Both the position numbers and the translations under genes were made by a program. The notes beneath the pieces were generated by a model. That model worked only from the letters and a program-made list of their open reading frames with translations. It did no database searches and was not told the DNA's origin. Shown here piece after piece: positions 17,983 through 26,440 of a DNA stretch of 64,000 nt (within the stretch, counting starts at the first letter, position 1; each line of letters opens with the position of its first letter). The DNA is from Cryobacterium aureum (GTDB taxonomy: Bacteria > Actinomycetota > Actinomycetes > Actinomycetales > Microbacteriaceae). Where the stretch lies: assembly GCF_002954245.1 (NCBI RefSeq), contig NZ_PPTG01000046.1:62001-126000 (forward strand), written 5' to 3'.

Positions 17983-18975
17983 CTAGCTGGCCTGGTCGAA
18001 GTACGTCTGGGCGCCCGCACAGGTGGTGATGTAGGGAACGTCACCGGCCGTAGCGGCATCCAGTTCCTCGGCTGCCGGGTGCACCTGAATCAGGGCTTCC
18101 TTGTTGTCGAAGATGGCTGCCGTGATTTGCTCTTGCAGGGTCTCGTCCATGTCATTGCTGGCGACCAGCAGGTTCGGCGAGACGATCACGGAGACGGCTT
18201 CGGTCTGGCCCTCGTAGGTGTTGGCCGGGATGTCCTGTTCGACGTAGTAAGCACCGAATTCGGTGGCGAGAGCATCGGCGTACTCGCCGAAGTTCACCAG
18301 CACCATGTCGCCGGTGCTGGCATAGTCGACCAGCGCACCGGTGGGGATGCCGCCCGACCAGAAGCCGGCGTCAATCGTGCCGTCACGCAGGGCGTCGGCG
18401 GTTTCGGCGGCACCGAGCTGGCGTCGGTCGATGTCGGTCTCAACGTTGATGCCGGCGGCTTCGAGAATGCGAACTGCTCCGACTTCGGTCGCCGACGACG
18501 GGGAGCCGACGGAAACTCGCATTCCCTTCATGTCTTCGACACTCTCAATGCCCGTGCCGGTCGAGGTGACCAGCTGCATGTAGTTGTTGTAGAGGTTACC
18601 GAGCGAGCAAATGTCGGCAGGATTGTCGGCGAAGGAACCGACACCGTCCACGGCATCGGACACGACGTCGCCCACCACGAGGGCGAGGTCGGCTGCGCCC
18701 GTCTGAATCAGAAGCAGATTGTCGACGGATGCGTTCGTTTCCTGAACCGTGGCGCTGTACCCCTCGATGTCGTTACCGATCATGGTGGCGATACCGCCAC
18801 CGAGCGGGTAGTAAACACCACCAGTGCCGCCGGCAGCAATGGACAGGGCGCTGGAGCCACCAGTTTCACCGCCGCCCTCACTGCAGGCGGTGAGAAAGAG
18901 GGCCGGTACCGCGAGAGCGGCAATGGCAATGCGCACTGTGCGTCGTTGGGGGATTGAACGAGAGCGGATGGTCAT
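17983..18975 (-). CDS. TAXI family TRAP transporter solute-binding lipoprotein
   Basis: A 330-residue periplasmic-type binding protein, exported and lipidated: the signal helix ends in LFLTACSEGG with the lipobox cysteine. It has the TAXI hallmarks LSIAAGGTGGVYYPLGGGIA and GMRVSVGSPSSATEVGAV. TAXI proteins bind dicarboxylates such as glutamate or 2-oxoglutarate, or other organic acids; the ligand is not predictable here. It is the first gene of a four-gene operon (binding protein, DUF1850, fused permease, FAH hydrolase). Its promoter region of about 220 bases is shared with the divergent dehydrogenase operon. Confidence 0.92.
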   Translation of the reverse strand: MTIRSRSIPQRRTVRIAIAALAVPALFLTACSEGGGETGGSSALSIAAGGTGGVYYPLGGGIATMIGNDIEGYSATVQETNASVDNLLLIQTGAADLALVVGDVVSDAVDGVGSFADNPADICSLGNLYNNYMQLVTSTGTGIESVEDMKGMRVSVGSPSSATEVGAVRILEAAGINVETDIDRRQLGAAETADALRDGTIDAGFWSGGIPTGALVDYASTGDMVLVNFGEYADALATEFGAYYVEQDIPANTYEGQTEAVSVIVSPNLLVASNDMDETLQEQITAAIFDNKEALIQVHPAAEELDAATAGDVPYITTCAGAQTYFDQAS

Positions 18976-19172
18976 GAGCTGAGTGCTCCAAACTTCATTG
19001 GTTCGAGCGTCGCAAGCCGGGTCTCTCGAAAGAGCCGATGGCTTGGGGAAGGTAATTGTCCCTCTCTACATTTATACATTCCTCGTACTATCCACGTCAA
19101 CAAACCCGAATTATCGGCAAGTTTTCCTCGACATTGACAGGATTGTCTGAATTTCGTACAGTCGGGTTAGGA

Positions 19173-19186
19173 ATCAATCGATTGAT
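19173..19186. promoter_or_regulatory. 14-bp palindrome in the divergent promoter, candidate GntR operator
   Basis: ATCAATCGATTGAT is a perfect palindrome ten bases before the start of the dehydrogenase gene at 19196, in the AT-rich region between the two divergent operons. The GntR gene at 21919-22575 ends the right-hand operon, so autoregulation through this site is a reasonable inference. Confidence 0.45.
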
Positions 19187-19195
19187 AGGAACCCA

Positions 19196-20071
19196 ATGAA
19201 GCTGGCCATCATCGGTTGCGGTGAGGTTGGACGGCTCTACGCGGCCGCCGCGGCAGAGGCATTCGACGTGGTGCTGTGCGATTCGTTCCCCTCACCGCAG
19301 GCCCTGGACTGCGCCCGGTACCTCGACGTCGAGTTGAAGGAAAACATCGGCGAGTGGCTCGGTGAGATGGATCGGGTCTGGGCCTGCGTGCCCGGCGATG
19401 TCGCGCACAGCGCGGCCGAAGCGGCCCTGCCCTTTCTTCGCGCCGACGCGGTCTACGTGGACCTGAGTACCGCCACCGCCGCGGGCAAGAAAGAAATGAG
19501 CGAGCGGATGAGCGCCAGGGACGTCGCGTATGTCGACGCCGCGATCATGGGCGCCGTGGCGCTCACCGGGTTGCAGACCCCGATCCTTCTCGCCGGGGCT
19601 CGAGCGGAAACCGCACTGGCCGATTTCGCAAAGATTCTGGCCCCGGCCCGCGCCCTCACGGACGGCGAACCTGGCGATGCCATGACGTTGAAGCTTTTGC
19701 GCACGGTGCTTACCAAGGGGCTGGAAGCCCTCGGAGTGGAATGCCTGATCGCGGCCGAGAGTCAGGGCGTTCGGGACGAGTTGTACCTGGTCCTCGACGA
19801 CATCAACCAGGCCGGATTCACGCAATTTCTCAACGCCATCGTGCGCACGCACGTGGTGCACGCCGAGCGGCGATCCCACGAGGTGCATCGTGCCATCGCC
19901 CAGCTGAATGAAATCGGCCTGCCGGGAACGGTGCTGGCCGGCACCTCGGGGCGCTATCAGCAGACGATTCGTTCCCTGCGACAGACCCCGCCAGCTCCGG
20001 GCACGGCAGATCACATTGATTCTGCGGTCGGCTGGTTGCTCGAAACAACGCTCGCACGCGACCAGAACTGA
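19196..20071 (+). CDS. 6-phosphogluconate dehydrogenase-like NAD-binding oxidoreductase with DUF1932 domain
   Basis: A 291-residue enzyme of the beta-hydroxyacid dehydrogenase superfamily. It has an N-terminal Rossmann fold (LAIIGCGEVG), a substrate-loop region YVDAAIMGAV, and a helical C-terminal domain beginning LKLLRTVLTKGLEALGVECL with the lysine typical of DUF1932/phosphogluconate-dehydrogenase-like proteins. It probably oxidises or reduces a 2- or 3-hydroxy acid. It is the first gene of an operon with an SDR, a DapA-like lyase and a GntR regulator, which suggests one linear catabolic route, perhaps for the ligand of the divergent TRAP transporter. Confidence 0.78.
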   Translation: MKLAIIGCGEVGRLYAAAAAEAFDVVLCDSFPSPQALDCARYLDVELKENIGEWLGEMDRVWACVPGDVAHSAAEAALPFLRADAVYVDLSTATAAGKKEMSERMSARDVAYVDAAIMGAVALTGLQTPILLAGARAETALADFAKILAPARALTDGEPGDAMTLKLLRTVLTKGLEALGVECLIAAESQGVRDELYLVLDDINQAGFTQFLNAIVRTHVVHAERRSHEVHRAIAQLNEIGLPGTVLAGTSGRYQQTIRSLRQTPPAPGTADHIDSAVGWLLETTLARDQN

Positions 20072-20099
20072 CAGCCGGCACTTCAACGAAAGGATCACC

Positions 20100-20885
20100 A
20101 TGGACTTGGGAATCGCAACGAAAACGGCACTCGTGCTGGGTGCGGGCGGTGGCCTGGGAGGAGCCATCGCCCGCGCCCTGGCCGCCGAGGGCGCCTCTGT
20201 CGCTGTCGCCAGCAGAACCCTGGCCGGTGCCGTTGCTACCGTCACCGCCATCACCGACGCCGGCGGCCGAGCCGAAGCCTTCGCCTGGGACCTCGCCGAT
20301 CTGGTCGAGATGGACCGACAGGTCAGCCTGGTGGAACAGCGCCTCGGCGGAATCGACATCCTCATCAATATGACCGGCGGACCCAAACCCACGCCGGTGA
20401 GCGGCGTGCCCGCCGTGGAGTGGACCAGCTACTTCCAGTCCATAGTCCTTCCGGTGATCGCACTGACCGATCGGGTGCTTCCCGGAATGCGCCAGCGACA
20501 GTGGGGCCGCATCATCACGAGCACGAGTTCGGGAGTGATCGCCCCCATCCCCAACCTGGGATTGTCGAATGCACTGCGATCAACCCTGGTCGGGTGGTCC
20601 AAGACCCTCGCCCGCGAAGTCGGCGGCGATGGCATCACCGCGAACATCGTCTTGCCCGGCCGCATCATGACTGGGCGCATCGCCTTTCTCGACGAAGCGA
20701 AGGCCACACGCGACGGTCGTGCGGTGGCCGACGTGACCGCCGAAAGCGAAGCCGCTATTCCGCTCGGCCGCTACGGGACACCCGATGAGTACGGAAAAAC
20801 CGTCGCGTTCCTGGCCAGCGAGGCGGCTTCCTACATCACCGGATCGACCATCCGCATCGATGGAGGACTGATCGCTAGTGTCTGA
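20100..20885 (+). CDS. Atypical SDR oxidoreductase without the YxxxK motif
   Basis: A 261-residue short-chain dehydrogenase with LVLGAGGGLGGAIARALA at the cofactor site and a C-terminus ending TGSTIRIDGG. Where classical SDRs have YxxxK it reads LGLSNALRST, so the catalytic Tyr and Lys are replaced. This substitution recurs in a divergent SDR subgroup that still carries out 3-oxoacyl-type reductions, so it need not be inactive. An AAAGGA site precedes the ATG at 20100. It is the second gene of the operon; its stop overlaps the next gene's GTG start region by eight bases. Confidence 0.8.
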   Translation: MDLGIATKTALVLGAGGGLGGAIARALAAEGASVAVASRTLAGAVATVTAITDAGGRAEAFAWDLADLVEMDRQVSLVEQRLGGIDILINMTGGPKPTPVSGVPAVEWTSYFQSIVLPVIALTDRVLPGMRQRQWGRIITSTSSGVIAPIPNLGLSNALRSTLVGWSKTLAREVGGDGITANIVLPGRIMTGRIAFLDEAKATRDGRAVADVTAESEAAIPLGRYGTPDEYGKTVAFLASEAASYITGSTIRIDGGLIASV

Positions 20886-21864
20886 GCGGATGACTGCACA
20901 CGCGGGCAGCACGGCGGTGAAGACGGGATCATTTTCGCGAACTACCGCCGGGGTCTACGCCATCGCCCCCACCCCGTTCCTCGAGGACGGGGCCGTGGAC
21001 TACGTCTCGCTCGACCGCCTCATCGAGTTCTACAACGAGTCCGGGGTCGATGGGCTGACCGTTCTGGGACAGCTCGGCGAAGCACCGAAGCTCTCGGCCG
21101 AGGAAGCGGTACGGATCGCCACGCGGTTCGTGGAACGCACCACCTTCCCCATCATCGTCGGGGCTTCCGCACCGGGCTTTGCGGCGATGCAGGCCCTGAC
21201 TGCGGCCGTGATGGATGCCGGAGCGGCGGGCGTCATGATTGCCCCACCCGTTTCGCTGCGCACCGACGATCAAATCGTGGGCTACTACGCGGGAGCCAGT
21301 GCCGCCATCGGCACCGAAACGCCCTTTGTCATCCAGGATTATCCGCTGACCTTCTCCGTGGTGATGACACCCCAGGTGATCCGACGGATTGCCCTCGAGA
21401 ACGACAACGCCCTCATGCTCAAGCACGAGGACTGGCCCGGACTCGACAAGATCACCACCCTGCGCGGCTATGAGGCTACCGACACCATGCCGCGGCTGTC
21501 GATCCTCTGCGGCAACGGCGGCCTCTTTCTGGACTTCGAAACGGAACGTGGTGCCGACGGCGCCATGACCGGCTATTGCTTTCCGGAAATGCTCGTCGAC
21601 ACGGTTGCATTGACCGCTGCGGGCAAGCGCGACGCGGCGCACGACCTGTTCGATGCCCACCTTCCGCTGATTCGCTACGAGCAGCAGCCGGGCATCGGTT
21701 TGGCGGTACGCAAGTACGTCTTCCAGCAACGTGGTGTTCTTGCTTCTGCCGCCCAGCGGTCGCCGGCGGGGAGAATGACAGACGCGACCAGGGCCGAGGT
21801 CGATTACCTGCTGGAGCGTTTGTCGCACCACGACTCTCGGGCGAGAATGCCGCGCGAACACTGA
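20878..21864 (+). CDS. Dihydrodipicolinate synthase (DapA) family lyase
   Basis: A 328-residue (beta/alpha)8 class I aldolase/lyase. The Schiff-base lysine lies in LMLKHEDWPG and the catalytic tyrosine in VIQDYPLT. The substrate loop reads VLGQLGEAPKLS instead of the GTTGE of true DapA, so lysine biosynthesis is unlikely; 2-keto-3-deoxy-sugar-acid aldolases and related lyases look like this. The GTG at 20878 has GGAGG about ten bases upstream; an ATG at 20890 is the alternative. It probably cleaves or dehydrates a keto-acid intermediate in the operon's pathway. Confidence 0.83.
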   Translation: MSERMTAHAGSTAVKTGSFSRTTAGVYAIAPTPFLEDGAVDYVSLDRLIEFYNESGVDGLTVLGQLGEAPKLSAEEAVRIATRFVERTTFPIIVGASAPGFAAMQALTAAVMDAGAAGVMIAPPVSLRTDDQIVGYYAGASAAIGTETPFVIQDYPLTFSVVMTPQVIRRIALENDNALMLKHEDWPGLDKITTLRGYEATDTMPRLSILCGNGGLFLDFETERGADGAMTGYCFPEMLVDTVALTAAGKRDAAHDLFDAHLPLIRYEQQPGIGLAVRKYVFQQRGVLASAAQRSPAGRMTDATRAEVDYLLERLSHHDSRARMPREH

Positions 21865-21918
21865 CGCTAAGCTTCAGCTGCTGTACAGCAGCTGAGTCGA
21901 TTGAGAACGGGAAGAACA

Positions 21919-22575
21919 ATGGCAGGTGCAGACGACAGCGTCTACGCGTTGGTGCGTGGCCGCATCGTTTCGGGTGCCTACCGACCGGGCCAGCACCTGC
22001 TCGAGTCCGTTCTCACCGACGAGCTCGGCGTCAGCCGTTCTCCCGTGCGGGCGGCCCTGCGCCGACTGACCGAGGAAAGTCTCGTCATCACGGAGCCCCA
22101 TCGGGGTGCTTTCGTGGCACAGCTGACCCGCTCTGACATTGACGAAGTCTTTGACCTGCGACAAATTCTGGAGTCCAAAGCGGCGGGGCTGGCCGCGATC
22201 ATCCGGTCGGACGACGAAGCCGATGCGCTGTTTGAATCGGTGCGGGCGATGGAGGCGATCAATGAAACGCGGTCACCGACCTATCGCGCGGAGCTGTTGA
22301 CGAACAACCAGGAGTTCCACGATCTCATTCTGGCGGCGGCCAGAGCCCCCCGACTGGTTCAGATCGTGCGAACACTCACGGCATCGTCACTGTCGCTGGG
22401 TACCTTCTATTACTACTCCGACGAGGACATCGCCCGCAGCGTGGCGTTTCACCGCGATCTCGCCGTCGCCATCCTGAAACGGCACCCCGAGGTGGCGGCC
22501 GCGCTCATGGCCGCCCACCTCGGCATCGCCCATCACGCTTTCGTCGACCGCAGGTTCGGTGACGCGCGCGCCTAG
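21919..22575 (+). CDS. GntR family regulator, FadR (FCD) subfamily
   Basis: A 218-residue repressor. The winged helix-turn-helix at the N-terminus has SVYALVRGRIVSGAYRPGQ and LGVSRSPVRAALRRL. The helical FCD ligand-binding domain includes FDLRQILESKAAGLAA and later histidines (HDLILAAARAP, HRDLAVAILKRH) that normally bind a metal and a carboxylate ligand. It is the last gene of the dehydrogenase/SDR/DapA operon, so it probably controls that operon in response to a sugar acid or organic acid. A TTG 18 bases upstream is an alternative start. Confidence 0.88.
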   Translation: MAGADDSVYALVRGRIVSGAYRPGQHLLESVLTDELGVSRSPVRAALRRLTEESLVITEPHRGAFVAQLTRSDIDEVFDLRQILESKAAGLAAIIRSDDEADALFESVRAMEAINETRSPTYRAELLTNNQEFHDLILAAARAPRLVQIVRTLTASSLSLGTFYYYSDEDIARSVAFHRDLAVAILKRHPEVAAALMAAHLGIAHHAFVDRRFGDARA

Positions 22576-22596
22576 CGCCATTCAACTGGCAGCGGT

Positions 22597-23016
22597 CTAG
22601 CCGTGGTCTTCGCCGTCGATTCGGCCCGTTACACCGGTGTCCACCATCGTGCGGGTGGCATCGGCTGACCCGTAGGTCCAGAGGATGCGCATGGGGTTGA
22701 CCATCGACGCGTTGCGAAAGTGATGCGGGATATCGGCGGGAACAAACGTGGTGTCAAAGGTCGACAACGGTGTTTCCACGCCGTCGATGTTCACGATTGC
22801 TTCGCCCTGAACGACAACCACGCTCTCGATGCAGTTGTGGCTGTGGTGACCGATAGCGGCTCCCGGTTCGAAGGTGGTCAGGCCGTTGAGAAAGGTCTGG
22901 GCGCCAATCGCCTTGGTGACGAGAGCAACAGTGGATGCGCCGTTGCCGCGATCCCGCGCGGGCAGCGCGCCCGGGACCAGAATGCGCGGCAGCACCACCC
23001 GCGTCGGCTCAGTCAT
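22597..23016 (-). CDS. Cupin domain protein
   Basis: A 139-residue single-cupin protein. Motif 1 is GHHSHNCIESVVVVQGEA and motif 2 is PADIPHHFRNAS, so three to four metal-binding histidines plus the glutamate are present. It overlaps the end of the L-2-hydroxyglutarate oxidase gene by four bases and is co-transcribed with it. Small cupins beside catabolic enzymes can be isomerases, dioxygenases or sensors; no specific function is assignable. Confidence 0.8.
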   Translation of the reverse strand: MTEPTRVVLPRILVPGALPARDRGNGASTVALVTKAIGAQTFLNGLTTFEPGAAIGHHSHNCIESVVVVQGEAIVNIDGVETPLSTFDTTFVPADIPHHFRNASMVNPMRILWTYGSADATRTMVDTGVTGRIDGEDHG

Positions 23017-24200
23017 CGTATGGCCGCCAATTCATCGGCAACAGCACGGCCGATTTCCAACCCGGCCGTCGCGGCCGGGGACGGCGCATTCAGCACGTGA
23101 ATTTGCCGGGGGGCGCGTTCGAAGTAGAAATCGTCGACCAAGCTGCCGTCTCGCCGCATGGCCTGAGCGCGCACCCCGGCGTGGGTGGGCACCAGACTGT
23201 CGTCGGCCAGGGCGGGAACGAGCTCGCGCAGGCTCGCCAGAAAGCGCTTCTGCGACAGGGAACGGGCGACCTCATCGAGGCCGTTTCGCCAGAACTTCTT
23301 GCCCAACTTCCACAGACCCGGCCACCTGGCGCTCTCCCAGGTATCCCGGGGGTTGATCTGAAGCCAGGTATAGCCTTCGCGGGCGAGAGCGAAGACCGCA
23401 TTGGGGCCGGCGTGAACGCCACCCTTGACCATCTTGGTCAGGTGCACTCCGAGGAACGGAAACGCCGGGTCCGGCACCGGATAGATGAGACCGTTTACCA
23501 GGTGCGTGGACTCGGGCGTGAGCTCAAAGTATTCGCCCCGAAACGGAATGATCCGAACGTCCGGTTTCAGGCCGGCCAGACTGGCGACCCGATCGCTGTG
23601 CAGCCCGGCGCAGTTCACGAACTCGTCGGCACGAAATTCCGCCACCTTCGTGCTGACCGTCACCGCGTCCGGATGGGTCGTGACGGCCACGATCTTCTGG
23701 TCGAAGAGCACCTCGCCGCCGCCCTGCTCGATCAGCCGACGCAGTGCGGTACAAACGCCGCGGTAGTCCACGATTCCGGTCGACGGCACCTTCAACGCTG
23801 CCACGGCGTTGACGTGAGGCTCAACTTCGCGCGCTTCTGACGTACTGACAACGCTGCAGCCCACCCCGTTGGCCTGACCGCGCTTGTACAGCCGTTCCAG
23901 CGCGGGTACCTGAGACGCATTCGTGGCCACAACGAGCTTTCCGCAGATATCGATGGCCACCCCGTTGTCTTTCGCAAAGCGTTCCATCGAAATCGCCCCG
24001 GCCTGGCCCAGCGTCGCCTTGAGACTTCCAGGGGTGTAGTACAGGCCGGAGTGGATGACGCCGGAATTGTTGCCGGTCTGGTGCGCCGCAACGCCAGGTT
24101 CCTTCTCCAGCACGGTCACGCGGTGGCCTCGGCGCGTGAGCTCGTAGGCAGTGGACAGCCCGACGATGCCCGCTCCGGCGACGATGACGTGAGTCTTCAT
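23013..24200 (-). CDS. lhgO: L-2-hydroxyglutarate oxidase (LhgO) family FAD enzyme
   Basis: A 395-residue FAD-dependent oxidase of the DAO superfamily. It shows the dinucleotide motif VAGAGIVGLSTAYELTRRGH, then HQTGNNSGVIHSGLYYTPGS, a hallmark of L2HGDH/LhgO, then FVNCAGLHSDRVA and IPFRGEYFEL. The enzyme oxidises L-2-hydroxyglutarate to 2-oxoglutarate, passing electrons to quinone or oxygen. It is first in a two-gene operon with a cupin and diverges from an FAH-family gene across a 52-base promoter containing a strong inverted repeat. A glutarate-hydroxylating partner (CsiD) is not in the window, so the source of substrate is unclear. Confidence 0.88.
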   Translation of the reverse strand: MKTHVIVAGAGIVGLSTAYELTRRGHRVTVLEKEPGVAAHQTGNNSGVIHSGLYYTPGSLKATLGQAGAISMERFAKDNGVAIDICGKLVVATNASQVPALERLYKRGQANGVGCSVVSTSEAREVEPHVNAVAALKVPSTGIVDYRGVCTALRRLIEQGGGEVLFDQKIVAVTTHPDAVTVSTKVAEFRADEFVNCAGLHSDRVASLAGLKPDVRIIPFRGEYFELTPESTHLVNGLIYPVPDPAFPFLGVHLTKMVKGGVHAGPNAVFALAREGYTWLQINPRDTWESARWPGLWKLGKKFWRNGLDEVARSLSQKRFLASLRELVPALADDSLVPTHAGVRAQAMRRDGSLVDDFYFERAPRQIHVLNAPSPAATAGLEIGRAVADELAAIR

Positions 24201-24214
24201 TGATTCGATCCCGC

Positions 24215-24245
24215 CTATAGTTTGCTTACTAAGAGCATACTATAG
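24215..24245. promoter_or_regulatory. Inverted repeat in the lhgO/FAH divergent promoter, candidate GntR operator
   Basis: Arms CTATAGTTTGCT (24215-24226) and AGCATACTATAG (24234-24245) match at 11 of 12 positions in inverted orientation around TACTAAG. The 11-mer CTATAGTTTGC recurs exactly at 25709-25719, in front of the GntR gene at 25006-25692. The repeat sits where it could block both divergent genes. Confidence 0.6.
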
Positions 24246-24252
24246 TGAAATA

Positions 24253-24987
24253 ATGAACCCGATCAATCCGCTCCCTGCCGTCTCCTCGCCGCCGACCGCG
24301 CCGAGCCTTCCGATCACTGAGTCGGAGGATCGCTACTACCTGCGCCGGGTGTATTGCGTTGGGCGCAACTATGCCGATCACGCGCGCGAACTGGGTAACG
24401 ACCCCGATCGGGAGCCGCCCTTCTTCTTCGCCAAGCCGGCCGATGCCGTGTTCGCCGTCGACGAGGGCGTTCCGGAGTTGGGGATCGCCCCGCACGAGGT
24501 GCCCTATCCGCCGGAGACCGCCAATCTGCACTATGAGATGGAACTCGTCGTGGCGATCGGCACCGGCGGCAGCAATATCACGGCAGCGGATGCCCTCAGC
24601 CACGTCTGGGGCTACGGCGCCGGGATAGACCTGACGCGGCGCGACCTCCAGGACGAGGCCAAGTCGCTTCGGCGCCCGTGGGAGCTGTCCAAGGGGTTCG
24701 ACTTTTCCGGACCCTGCACCCCGCTCGTGGCGGCCTCCCGGATCGGCCATCCGGCTGCCGGAACCGTGTGGTTGAGCGTGGGTGGCCACAGCCGTCAGCG
24801 CGGCGATCTCGACGACCAGATCTGGTCGGTTCCGGAGGTGGTCGCATCGCTGTCGCGCTTCGTCACACTCCGGCCGGGCGATCTGATCTTCACCGGCACG
24901 CCGGCCGGGGTCGGCGCCATCGTGACCGGCAATGAGGTTCGTGGTGGTGTCGACGGAGTCGGCGAGCTGAGCTTTCGCGTCGTCTAG
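24253..24987 (+). CDS. FAH family hydrolase, fumarylpyruvate hydrolase-like
   Basis: A 244-residue FAH-fold hydrolase. The N-terminal YCVGRNYADHARELG and DREPPFFFAKPADAV are close to fumarylpyruvate hydrolase (NagK type), which cleaves fumarylpyruvate to fumarate and pyruvate. The metal site is in LHYEMELVVAIG, the aspartate region in YGAGIDLTRRDLQ, and the C-terminal IFTGTPAGVGAI is typical. No gentisate dioxygenase is nearby, so the substrate may be another acylpyruvate. It is divergent from lhgO and tail-to-tail with a GntR gene, and probably under that regulator through the shared inverted repeat. Confidence 0.85.
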   Translation: MNPINPLPAVSSPPTAPSLPITESEDRYYLRRVYCVGRNYADHARELGNDPDREPPFFFAKPADAVFAVDEGVPELGIAPHEVPYPPETANLHYEMELVVAIGTGGSNITAADALSHVWGYGAGIDLTRRDLQDEAKSLRRPWELSKGFDFSGPCTPLVAASRIGHPAAGTVWLSVGGHSRQRGDLDDQIWSVPEVVASLSRFVTLRPGDLIFTGTPAGVGAIVTGNEVRGGVDGVGELSFRVV

Positions 24988-25005
24988 CCGGCTGCCGGAA
25001 CGCGG

Positions 25006-25692
25006 CTATTCGTTCGCGAGGATGGTTTTGCGGTCGCTGAGAGCACGCAGCCGGGCGCTTTCAATGTGGTGGCGCATCAGATCCGCAGCGGCTTCTGGCG
25101 CACGCGCCACGAATGCATCGTAGATCTTCCGGTGTTCCGCGGCGGCGAATCGGGCATCCGCTGAACCGAGTTTCACGAACAGACGAAAGCGCTGTACCTG
25201 CCCGCCGAGCGACCGGTAGGCCCCCTCGAGAAAGGGGTTCGCCGACTGCTTGGCGATGAGAGTGTGAAACTCTTCGTCGGCGGACCAGTACTCCCGAAAT
25301 GAACGCACCACCTGGGACTCCGACAGACGCAGCAGGTCATCGATGGGCACCAGAAGCTTCGCGAGAAACTCGGGCGTCACCCGTCGGCCGGCCTCCAGCG
25401 CCAGTGCCGGTTCGAGCACGAGTCGGGCTTCCATGAGCTTGTCCAGCTCGACCTCGCTGAACAGCGGCGCCACGAAATAGCCGCGGAGGGCTTCGCGATG
25501 CACGAGCCCGGTGTGTTCGAGACGAGCGAGCGCCTCGCGGATGGGAGTTTGGCTCACCTCGAACTCCCGCGACAGCGTCGGAATGTTCAGCGCAGCACCC
25601 GGATCGAACGTGCCGTTCATTAATTGACCAAACAACAGGGTGTAAACCTTGTCAGCGTGCGTTGTGCGTTCCGGTGCGTCGTCTCGTGCCAT
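25006..25692 (-). CDS. GntR family regulator, FadR (FCD) subfamily
   Basis: A 228-residue regulator. The N-terminal winged helix has KVYTLLFGQLMNGTFDPGA and FEVSQTPIREALARLEHTG; the FCD ligand domain follows (LDKLMEARLVLEPALALEA, EFHTLIAKQSANPFLEGAY). Its start lies 17 bases from a copy of the 11-mer CTATAGTTTGC that also forms one arm of the inverted repeat between lhgO and the FAH gene. It is therefore the best candidate repressor for that divergent pair and for itself. Confidence 0.88.
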   Translation of the reverse strand: MARDDAPERTTHADKVYTLLFGQLMNGTFDPGAALNIPTLSREFEVSQTPIREALARLEHTGLVHREALRGYFVAPLFSEVELDKLMEARLVLEPALALEAGRRVTPEFLAKLLVPIDDLLRLSESQVVRSFREYWSADEEFHTLIAKQSANPFLEGAYRSLGGQVQRFRLFVKLGSADARFAAAEHRKIYDAFVARAPEAAADLMRHHIESARLRALSDRKTILANE

Positions 25693-25708
25693 AGTAAAAT
25701 CCTACCGG

Positions 25709-25719
25709 CTATAGTTTGC
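25709..25719. promoter_or_regulatory. Half-site shared with the lhgO/FAH promoter
   Basis: CTATAGTTTGC, identical to the left arm of the inverted repeat at 24215-24245. It lies between two same-strand GntR genes, upstream of the gene at 25006-25692, and suggests autoregulation. No clear second arm is visible. Confidence 0.5.
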
Positions 25720-25733
25720 GCGAGTCTGGTGCT

Positions 25734-26411
25734 CTATGTCAGCAGGGTCTGGAGGGCATTCGTAGCGTGTCGCCGATGGTCGTCCAGAAGCTGGACCAGC
25801 CGATCGGTGTCGCCGGCGGCGAAGGCCTCCACCATCTGGGAGTGTTCACTCTCCACGCGCTCCCGGTTGCTGGGGGTTTCGTAGTAGAGCAGCCGGTAGG
25901 CCTCGGTCGAGTCCCACAGGGCCCCGACAATACGTTCCAGCCGCGGCAGACCGGCTGCCGCTACCAGCACGAAGTGAAACCGTCGATTGGCTTCGGTCAT
26001 CGCCAGCAGGTCGCCGCCGTCACTGGCGAGTTCGACTGCCCGAGCAGCGGCGCGAAAATCGCTGAGCACGCCGGTCGGCGGATTGGCCATGGTCGTTCGT
26101 ACGGCTTCGGTCTCGAGTAGTTGCCGAAGTCGGTAGACCTCCAGTAGGTCGTCCAATGACAATCGCGCAACCCGGTAGCCACGGTGCGGCTCGTGCACCA
26201 CCCGGCCCTCGGCTGCCAGCGTGTTCAGGGCTTCGCGAACCGGTACCCGGCTCACCCCGAGGCGTTCGGCCAGGGTGTCCTGCCGAAGCGGCTGGTCGGG
26301 AACCAGCTCGCCGACGACGATCAGCCGTCGCAGCTCCTTGAGTACGAATTCCGGAGCCGTCGATGGCCGTGGGCCGGTCACCGAGGGGAGAGTTAGTCGC
26401 GTCACGGTCAT
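25734..26411 (-). CDS. GntR family regulator, FadR (FCD) subfamily
   Basis: A 225-residue regulator with a winged helix (FVLKELRRLIVVGELVPDQ, LGVSRVPVREALNTL) and an FCD domain (VYRLRQLLETEAVRTTMA, RRFHFVLVAAAGLPRLERI). It lies 29 bases after the glutaryl-CoA dehydrogenase gene and is probably the last gene of the SDR/CMD/CoA-transferase/dehydrogenase operon. The 17-bp palindrome at 30224-30240, in that operon's promoter, is its likely binding site by position. Confidence 0.88.
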   Translation of the reverse strand: MTVTRLTLPSVTGPRPSTAPEFVLKELRRLIVVGELVPDQPLRQDTLAERLGVSRVPVREALNTLAAEGRVVHEPHRGYRVARLSLDDLLEVYRLRQLLETEAVRTTMANPPTGVLSDFRAAARAVELASDGGDLLAMTEANRRFHFVLVAAAGLPRLERIVGALWDSTEAYRLLYYETPSNRERVESEHSQMVEAFAAGDTDRLVQLLDDHRRHATNALQTLLT

Positions 26412-26440
26412 GACTCTAACCCACCCGTCACGCTCGCTTA

